Source: Vibrio variabilis (GTDB lineage: Bacteria > Pseudomonadota > Gammaproteobacteria > Enterobacterales > Vibrionaceae). From it: a stretch of 64,000 nucleotides of DNA. Position 1 is the stretch's first letter; each line of letters starts with the position of its first letter. The notes beneath the pieces were generated by a model that was not told the DNA's origin, ran no database searches, and saw only the letters and a program-made list of their open reading frames with translations. Positions 57,981-64,000 of the stretch are shown here, piece by piece. The stretch is from contig NZ_JYJK01000040.1 in the NCBI RefSeq assembly GCF_003263785.1, forward strand, positions 62,001 through 126,000. Reading direction: 5' to 3'. A program made the position numbers and the translations under genes.

Positions 57981-59750
57981 ATGAACATTCTTATGGCTCT
58001 GTCCCAGCTCGAAGTGACTGGGGCTGAGGTTTACGCTACTACGGTAGGTAATGAACTGACTGCTCGGGGCCATAACGTGTTTTATGTCTCCGACACTTTA
58101 ACCAAGCCACACAAAGGCGACTATTTCTCACTGCGCTTCAATAAGCGCAGTGTGCCGCGTCGTTTTTGGCATGTGGGCTATCTGATTTACCTCATTAAAA
58201 AGCACAATATTCAGCTGGTGCATGCTCATTCACGAGCATCGAGCTGGAGCTGTCATGTAGCTTGTAAAATCACCAATACGCCAATGGTGACCACTGTGCA
58301 TGGTCGACAACCTGTGCACGCCTCTCGTAAGAAGTTTCATGCTATGGGCGACAAAGCCCTCCCTGTGTGTGAAGCGATTCGCGATCAACTGCATAACGAT
58401 TTGGCTGTCCCCCTCGAACAGATGGAAGTCAGCCGTAACGGTATTGAAACCGATAAGTTCCAATGGTTAGATGCCCCTCAAAATACTAAGCCTGTGGTAA
58501 CCATTGTTGGCCGTTTAAGTGGTCCGAAGGGTGAGCTGTGTTATCGCTTGCTCGATGAATGTTTGGATGCAGACAAGTACGACATTCGTGTGGTGACTGG
58601 CTCTAAGTTTGAATCTCGGTTTGAGCCGTTTACTTCCAAGGTTAACTTTGTTGGTTACACCGATGATGTCCCAGCTATGCTTGGGGCAGCGGATTTAGTG
58701 ATTGGCGCTGGTCGCGTCGCCATGGAGTCGCTGCTTTGTGGCAGGCCGACGCTGGCGATTGGTGAGGCAAGCTGTATTGGCATTGTCGATGACAGTAATG
58801 TTGATAAGGCTATGGCAACCAACTTTGGTGATATTGGTCCCGTTGATCTCGATATCGACTTTACTCAAATTGCCGCCATGGTCGAACAAGGGTTAAGCCG
58901 TTCACATTGCCAACAGACCACCAGCGATAAGATTCGAGACAACTATAGCCTCTCCAACATCGTCGACGATATCGAACGTCTATATCAAGATGTCTACATC
59001 ACCACGCTCAAACGTGAAATGCCGGTCATCATGTATCATAGGTTCATCAAAGACGAGAGTGGCAAAGGCGTCCACGGTACCTATCTGCATATTGATATGT
59101 TCGATAAGCATATGGCGCTACTCAAAAAGATGGGCTTTGAGACGCTCACATTCGAAGACTTGCAAGATGGCCGCCTCATCAGACGTTTAGAAACCAACAA
59201 ACGCTATATCATGCTGACTGTCGATGATGGTTACGTTGATAACCTAGAACTCATGCTCCCTGTTTTACAAAAGTATGATTTTAAAGCCGTTGTGTATGTG
59301 GTCACGGGTGAAACCTTTAATCGTTGGGATGTTGAGAATCCATCAAACCCTGAGAAATCTGTGCCACTGATGAACGCAGAGCAAGTGAAACGACTTGCCG
59401 AATCTGGGAATATCGAGATTGGTGGTCACACTCTCACCCACCCTAAGCTCAATACCCTGAGCGATGAACAGCAGCGCTTTGAAATTATCGAAAACAAGAA
59501 GGCGCTTGAGGTGACGTTGGGTAAATCGCTTACCTCATTCGCTTACCCTTTTGGTGAGCACAATCAAGCCTCTAAGCAAATTGCCAAGGAAGCGGGCTAT
59601 CAATATGCGGTCGCCACCAATTCCGGTCCATTGGCGTTTCATCAAGACCCGTATCAGATCCGCCGTATTGCGATTTTCCCAAAAACCGATGTATTTGGTC
59701 TGTGGCGAAAAGTTCGCGGCAATTACCTATTTAGAAAAGTGAAATCATGA
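57981..59750 (+). CDS. GT4 glycosyltransferase fused to a polysaccharide deacetylase (NodB) domain
   Basis: 589 residues. Residues 1-340 are GT-B: ALSQLEVTGAEVYATTVGNEL, VHAHSRASSWSCHVACK, TTVHGRQ, VSRNGIETDKF, VTIVGRLSGPKGELCYRLLDE, and VIGAGRVAMESLLCGRPTLAI. Residues about 350-589 are NodB-like: PVIMYHRF, LTVDDGYVDNLELMLPVL (catalytic DD), GGHTLTHPKLNTL (metal HxxxH) and FAYPFGEHNQAS. The gene likely adds and N-deacetylates a HexNAc of the LPS core or its surroundings. It overlaps waaF by 4 bp. Confidence 0.8.
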   Translation: MNILMALSQLEVTGAEVYATTVGNELTARGHNVFYVSDTLTKPHKGDYFSLRFNKRSVPRRFWHVGYLIYLIKKHNIQLVHAHSRASSWSCHVACKITNTPMVTTVHGRQPVHASRKKFHAMGDKALPVCEAIRDQLHNDLAVPLEQMEVSRNGIETDKFQWLDAPQNTKPVVTIVGRLSGPKGELCYRLLDECLDADKYDIRVVTGSKFESRFEPFTSKVNFVGYTDDVPAMLGAADLVIGAGRVAMESLLCGRPTLAIGEASCIGIVDDSNVDKAMATNFGDIGPVDLDIDFTQIAAMVEQGLSRSHCQQTTSDKIRDNYSLSNIVDDIERLYQDVYITTLKREMPVIMYHRFIKDESGKGVHGTYLHIDMFDKHMALLKKMGFETLTFEDLQDGRLIRRLETNKRYIMLTVDDGYVDNLELMLPVLQKYDFKAVVYVVTGETFNRWDVENPSNPEKSVPLMNAEQVKRLAESGNIEIGGHTLTHPKLNTLSDEQQRFEIIENKKALEVTLGKSLTSFAYPFGEHNQASKQIAKEAGYQYAVATNSGPLAFHQDPYQIRRIAIFPKTDVFGLWRKVRGNYLFRKVKS

Positions 59751-60780
59751 AGATCCTAGTCATAGGCCCCTCATGGGTCGGCGATATGGTTATGTCGCAA
59801 AGTCTCTACATTGAGCTCAAAACACGCTACCCAGACGCGACCATTGATGTGCTCGCCCCAGCCTGGTGCGAACCGATTCTTGCCAGAATGCCACAAGTGA
59901 ATCGCTCGATTGAAATGCCTATTGGGCATGGTGCATTTGATTTAAAAGGGCGCTGGCGCATTGGCAGACAGCTCAAGCAGCAAGGCTATACGCATGCCTA
60001 TGTACTACCAAACTCTGCAAAGTCTGCGTTAATTCCACTGTTTGCGGGTATTCCTAATCGAATCGGCTGGAAAGGCGAGAGTCGTTATGGCTTGCTCACA
60101 GACTTACGCCCTAACAAACGTATTTTTCAATATTACGTGGAACGATTTGTCGCACTCGCGAGTCCAAAAGACGCAATGTTGGATGAAGTACGCTTGGAGA
60201 CCTGCCCGAGACCTAAGCTATCAGTGGATGAGCGTGTTCAAAAGCAAACACTGGCGAAGTTCTCGCTAACCAAAGACCGAGTGGCAATTGGCATGTGTCC
60301 TGGTGCTGAGTTTGGTCCAGCGAAACGCTGCCAGATGCGCACTACGCCGAGGTAGCACAACATGCCATAGACAATGGTAACCAAGTTTGGCTATTCGGCT
60401 CGGCAAAAGATCGCGAAGTCACTGAAAAAATTCGCAATGCTCTGACGCCAGAGGCGCAGCAACATTGTTATAACGTGGCGGGTAACACCTCGCTTATTGA
60501 AGCGGTGGATTTACTGGCTGCTTGCAATACCGTGATCAGTAACGATTCCGGGCTCATGCACGTATCGGCAGCCGTGGGCTGCAACATTGTCGCGATTTAT
60601 GGCTCAAGTTCACCGGACTACACGCCACCACTCGGTGATCGTGTACAGATCGTAAATACTGATATAGAGTGTCGACCATGTTTTAAGCGGGAGTGTCCGC
60701 TAGGTCATATGAACTGTTTGAAACAGTTAGAGCCGAGCACAGTTATCGCTAAGCTCACTGCTATAGATAGTCAATCATGA
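59747..60780 (+). CDS. waaF: ADP-heptose:LPS heptosyltransferase, WaaF-like (one apparent frameshift)
   Basis: About 344 residues after restoring one G near 60329 (TGG to TG), giving GPAKRWPDAHYAEVAQ. Motifs: KILVIGPSWVGDMVMSQSLY, IDVLAPAWCEPILARMPQV, AYVLPNSAKSALIPLFAGI, RIGWKGESRYGLLTD, and CNTVISNDSGLMHVSAAVG with GSSSPDYTPPL. These indicate heptosyltransferase II. It adds the second heptose of the inner core. Confidence 0.88.
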
Positions 60781-61817
60781 CAACAAACGACACAATAAAG
60801 ACTGTTCAGAGAAAAAGTATGACAACGAATAACCCGACCATCTCCATCGTCTGCCCTTGCTACAACGAAGAGCAAGTCGTGGGTTTGTTTATGGAACGTA
60901 TCACCAAGGTTTTACAACAAACAGAGTACGACTATGAGGTGATTCTGATCAACGATGGCAGCAAAGACAATACGCTATCCGTGATTAAAGAGCTGCAACA
61001 GCAAGATGGACACATTCGTGTGGTCAACCTATCAAGAAACTTCGGCAAAGAAGCGGCTTTAACCGCTGGTATTGACCTAGCTCGTGGTGAAGTACTGATC
61101 CCGATCGATGCAGATCTGCAAGATCCACCTGAACTGATTCACGATTTCCTGGAGAAATGGCGAGAAGGCTACGATGTCGTCGTCGCAAAACGTGCAGACC
61201 GCAGCACGGACTCTTGGGCGAAAAAGTTTACCGCTGAGATGTTTTACAAGTTTCACAACGCGGTTGCTCAGGTCGACATTCCAGAAAACGTGGGGGATTT
61301 TCGTTTAATCAACCGCCGTGTCGTAAACGCCATTCAGTTGCTGCCTGAAAACCAGCGCTTTATGAAGGGCATCTTCTCTTGGGTGGGTTTTAAAACCGCC
61401 GTGGTTGAATACAAACGTGAAGCACGTGAAGCCGGTGAAACCAGCTTTAATGGTTGGAAGCTGTGGAACTTTGCGCTTGATGGCATTACCAGTTTCAGTA
61501 CCGCACCGCTGCGTATTTGGCTGTATATTGGCTCGTTTATCTCTGCACTCGCTTTTATCTACGGCAGCTTTACCGTAATCAAAACCCTCATCTACGGTAT
61601 TGATGCACCCGGCTATGCCTCGACCATCACCATTATGCTATTCCTTGGTGGCGTTCAGCTTATTGGCATCGGTGTGATGGGTGAATACATCGGACGCCTC
61701 TACATGGAGTCGAAACGTAGGCCGACTTATATTATTGAAGAAGATAGTGTTATTGAAGAAAATAGCATTGGCACGCCTGCTCAGGTCAAACCGAAAGATG
61801 ATGATTCGAGCCAGTAA
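60777..61817 (+). CDS. gtrB: GtrB/DPM1-like polyprenyl-phosphate glycosyltransferase
   Basis: 346 residues from an ATG overlapping the waaF stop; the ATG at 60819 with better spacing is an alternative. Motifs: SIVCPCYNEEQVV, EVILINDGSKDNTL, NLSRNFGKEAALTAGIDLARGE, IPIDADLQDPPEL (DAD/QD), NVGDFRLINRRV, and two TM segments near residues 235-300. It loads a sugar onto undecaprenyl phosphate on the cytoplasmic side. gtrA and a membrane glycosyltransferase follow. Confidence 0.85.
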   Translation: MTTNDTIKTVQRKSMTTNNPTISIVCPCYNEEQVVGLFMERITKVLQQTEYDYEVILINDGSKDNTLSVIKELQQQDGHIRVVNLSRNFGKEAALTAGIDLARGEVLIPIDADLQDPPELIHDFLEKWREGYDVVVAKRADRSTDSWAKKFTAEMFYKFHNAVAQVDIPENVGDFRLINRRVVNAIQLLPENQRFMKGIFSWVGFKTAVVEYKREAREAGETSFNGWKLWNFALDGITSFSTAPLRIWLYIGSFISALAFIYGSFTVIKTLIYGIDAPGYASTITIMLFLGGVQLIGIGVMGEYIGRLYMESKRRPTYIIEEDSVIEENSIGTPAQVKPKDDDSSQ

Positions 61818-61819
61818 AC

Positions 61820-62224
61820 ATGAAGTCAATGTTAGACCGACTGCTTAAGTACCGTCTTGTCCGTTTCGCCCTAACGGGCGGAATGGCGACGGCTATCCAT
61901 ATTGTTGTTGCGTTTAGTTTTATTCACTTGATAAAAGACAGCGTGCTGTACGCCAACATGCTTGGCTTCTCAATCGCGTTCTTGTTCTCCTACTTCGCAC
62001 AGACAGTGTTAGTGTTTAGGCAAAAAGTGAATCTTAGCAATGCGCTACGCTTTTTTATGGTGCAATTTGGCGCTTTGATGATTTCACAAGCGATAAGCGA
62101 GCTGTTCTCGGACTGGAACAGCTATGTTCGAATCATGATGGTCGTCGTTATACTGCCTATCATTACCTATCTCATTCACAAAGTGTGGACCTACTCCGGC
62201 TCCTCAGAATCCACACCTCACTAA
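61820..62224 (+). CDS. gtrA: GtrA-family membrane protein (lipid-sugar flippase)
   Basis: 134 residues with four TM segments and the GtrA signature: LVRFALTGGMATAIHIVVAF, YANMLGFSIAFLFSYFAQTVLVF, RFFMVQFGALMISQAISEL, and a final TM ending HKVWTY. GtrA proteins move undecaprenyl-phosphate-linked sugars to the periplasmic face. It starts 2 bp after gtrB. Confidence 0.85.
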   Translation: MKSMLDRLLKYRLVRFALTGGMATAIHIVVAFSFIHLIKDSVLYANMLGFSIAFLFSYFAQTVLVFRQKVNLSNALRFFMVQFGALMISQAISELFSDWNSYVRIMMVVVILPIITYLIHKVWTYSGSSESTPH

Positions 62225-62244
62225 CCGCTCTAAAGAGTCTAATA

Positions 62245-63663
62245 ATGAATCAACATTCCATCGCAGAACGACATTTTCACTGGCTATACGCTTTGGGCTT
62301 TGCCGTAGGATTGCTGTTTACTTTTCTCTATGCGCAAAACCAAATCCTCACTGGCGACCAGACTCAAATGCTATACAAGGGATACTTAGGTGCCTACCAA
62401 GATACCTGGCTAAGCTATGGCAATGCTGCAAGCGCCGTGGGTAATGTCCCTGGCTCCCTATCGACTTGGCTGATTGGTGTTCCACTGCTCGTTTGGGACT
62501 CGCCATGGTCGCCGATGGTGCTGTTGGTGATTTTGCGTATCGTCTCGTTGGTGCTGCTTGATAATGTCATTAAGACGATGATGCCTGAGAAAAACAACGC
62601 TCTAATGCGCTTGTTGTTTCTCGCGCTCTACTGGCTCAATCCTTGGTTTTTATACGACAGCCTACTTTATAACCCATCCTATTTATGCCTATTTGCTGCC
62701 ATGCATCTCTGGTCAGCCTCAAAAATGCGCGTTAATCAATCCTTCGGTTATACCTTTGTTCACGTGTTGTCGATTGGACTCGCCATGCAGCTCCACTATT
62801 CATGGCCAATTTTGGCGGTGATTTCAGTGTATTTGTTCTACCGCCAAATGGGGCAGGTCTCTTGGTTGGGTGCTTTCGCTGCTATCGTTGCATTGCTGCT
62901 CTCATTAGTACCCTACTTCCAAGAATATGCGGTCAATGAGAACCTAACCCGTGAGAGTGATCGGTACATTGGTTACGGTTTGGTGCACGTTTATCCCGTG
63001 TTGAAAGCGTTGTTATATTGGTTGCGCTATGGCTCCATGCTGTTTTCTAACAAAGTGATTGCCTATGGCGAGTTCGACTGGTTAACCCAGATCGAATGGC
63101 TAAGACTCTCCGCGTTGACGCTATGGAAAACGCTGGTCTTTGTGGTTGGCGCCGTGACGGTTGTTGTCTCCGCGAGATTGAACTGGCTGTGGTGGAAGCG
63201 AGTTAAACCCCTCTGCCTGCGTGGAAAAGGCGAAGTGAATGGACAGCAATGGGTTGAATTGTATGCATTTGGCGCTGTTGTTGGCGTGCTAATTAGCGCC
63301 GCTTTGTCCCCTATTACCTTCTCTTATTGGCACTTAATTATGGTGTACCCGTTCGCGATTTTACCCATCTTGATTGGCGTTCACTCAATCTTGGTATCCA
63401 AACCGTCGCCAGCTAAAAGCTCTGCACCCACTAAGTTCAGCAATTTTGTGCAACGCTATCGCTTTACATCTGTGATCGCCACTTGGTTTACTGTTCGTGA
63501 AAAGCAGTTGTTACTTCTCAAACTGGCGTTTGGCTATCTATTCGCCCTCAACCTTCTGGCTTCTCATGACAGCATCAAGTACTCCTATGAGGCTGATTAT
63601 GTTCAGCAAACCGAGCAGTTTTTGCAGCAGCAATCGCTTGTCAGTCCAAATGCGAGACCATAA
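62245..63663 (+). CDS. Multi-spanning membrane glycosyltransferase-like protein (Gtr partner)
   Basis: About 472 residues from the ATG at 62245; an earlier in-frame start would overlap gtrA. It has ten or more TM segments, with a first periplasmic loop carrying GDQTQMLYKGYLGAYQDTW, which resembles the acidic loop of GT-C transferases. It follows gtrB and gtrA, so it is likely the enzyme that moves the lipid-linked sugar onto LPS in the periplasm. The sugar is unknown. Its stop overlaps the waaA start (TAATG). Confidence 0.65.
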   Translation: MNQHSIAERHFHWLYALGFAVGLLFTFLYAQNQILTGDQTQMLYKGYLGAYQDTWLSYGNAASAVGNVPGSLSTWLIGVPLLVWDSPWSPMVLLVILRIVSLVLLDNVIKTMMPEKNNALMRLLFLALYWLNPWFLYDSLLYNPSYLCLFAAMHLWSASKMRVNQSFGYTFVHVLSIGLAMQLHYSWPILAVISVYLFYRQMGQVSWLGAFAAIVALLLSLVPYFQEYAVNENLTRESDRYIGYGLVHVYPVLKALLYWLRYGSMLFSNKVIAYGEFDWLTQIEWLRLSALTLWKTLVFVVGAVTVVVSARLNWLWWKRVKPLCLRGKGEVNGQQWVELYAFGAVVGVLISAALSPITFSYWHLIMVYPFAILPILIGVHSILVSKPSPAKSSAPTKFSNFVQRYRFTSVIATWFTVREKQLLLLKLAFGYLFALNLLASHDSIKYSYEADYVQQTEQFLQQQSLVSPNARP

Positions 63664-64000
63664 TGATCATTCGCTTTGCTTATACGCTATTACTGACCAT
63701 GGTTGCGCCTCTTTTTCTGTATGGCTTGTTCAAAACTAAGCCTGGAAAGCCGAGTATTGGTAAGCGCTGGCCTGAGCATTTTGGGCTTACGCCCGCGCTT
63801 GCAAATAGTGACAAGCCTGTCGTGTGGTTTCATGCGGTCTCAGTGGCGAAACGTTGGCCGTTACACCACTCATTAAGCAATTTGCCAGCGAGAACCCCGA
63901 CACTCAAATTGTCATCACGACAACAACGCCAACGGGCGCCGAGCAAGCTGAAAAACTGAGTGACATTGCGACCCATCGCTACATGCCACTTGATTTTGGT
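63663..64000 (+). CDS. waaA: 3-deoxy-D-manno-octulosonic acid transferase, partial (one apparent frameshift)
   Basis: Only the first ~113 residues are in the window. It has an N-terminal membrane anchor (RFAYTLLLTMVAPLFLYGLF), KRWPEHFG, and WFHAVSVGETLAVTPLIKQF, then VITTTTPTGAEQAEKL and RYMPLDFG. One G must be restored near 63848 to join frames. These are the WaaA/KdtA N-terminal features. It adds Kdo to lipid A, the start of the LPS core. Confidence 0.88.

Overview
The window looks like a Vibrio (Vibrionaceae) chromosome segment carrying a large surface-polysaccharide locus. It sits between a DHH-family phosphoesterase gene and the LPS-core genes hldD/waaF/waaA. Pointers to Vibrio are the hldD-bounded capsule/O-antigen locus, the yjbEFGH-type operon beside it, ops (RfaH-recruitment) elements, 7-bp intergenic tandem arrays and moderate GC content. 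Assignments come from protein motifs read by eye; no database search was run.

Layout. (1) 1-4.56 kb, minus strand: a YjbH-like outer-membrane protein, a small OmpA-like beta-barrel and a large lipoprotein that runs off the left edge, behind a near-consensus CRP site. (2) 4.78-5.74 kb, minus: DHH phosphoesterase with an intrinsic terminator. (3) 6.1-38.5 kb, plus: an ops element, then export genes kpsD, kpsM and kpsE; dTDP-rhamnose genes rmlC, rmlD and rmlA (no rmlB); two rhamnosyltransferase-like genes; manC and manB; coiled-coil proteins; a GT-B glycosyltransferase; a sulfotransferase; a GT2/NodZ-like fusion; a pyruvyltransferase-like protein; a glycosidase-like protein; GDP-fucose genes gmd, fcl and gmm; proteins with a repeated 'SGWA/NGW' module; manA and galU. 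(4) 38.5-52.3 kb, plus: a second ops element, then a HAD-associated protein, an RgpF/HAD fusion, two more sulfotransferase-like genes flanking a GT61, kpsT, a sulfate-activation block (cysD, cysN, SLC13 permease, cysC) and wecA. (5) 52.4-56.5 kb, minus: yjbE, yjbF, yjbG, yjbH. (6) 56.9-64 kb, plus: hldD, a GT4/NodB fusion, waaF, a gtrB/gtrA/membrane-glycosyltransferase trio and the start of waaA.

How it works together (inference). WecA would start a chain on undecaprenyl phosphate. WbbL-like, RgpF-like, GT61, GT-B and NodZ-like transferases would extend it from dTDP-rhamnose, GDP-mannose and GDP-fucose. Three sulfotransferase-like enzymes would decorate it with PAPS derived from CysD/CysN/CysC, and a pyruvyltransferase would add acidic ketals. 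KpsMT-KpsE-KpsD would export it. The most notable reading is a dedicated sulfated capsule factory that combines O-antigen-type initiation with group-2/3-capsule-type export.

Caveat. About 20 apparent frameshifts cut otherwise intact housekeeping and capsule genes. Almost all are one-base losses in short homopolymer runs, so they look like sequencing or assembly errors rather than real pseudogenes. Such genes are annotated over their full extent as CDS.
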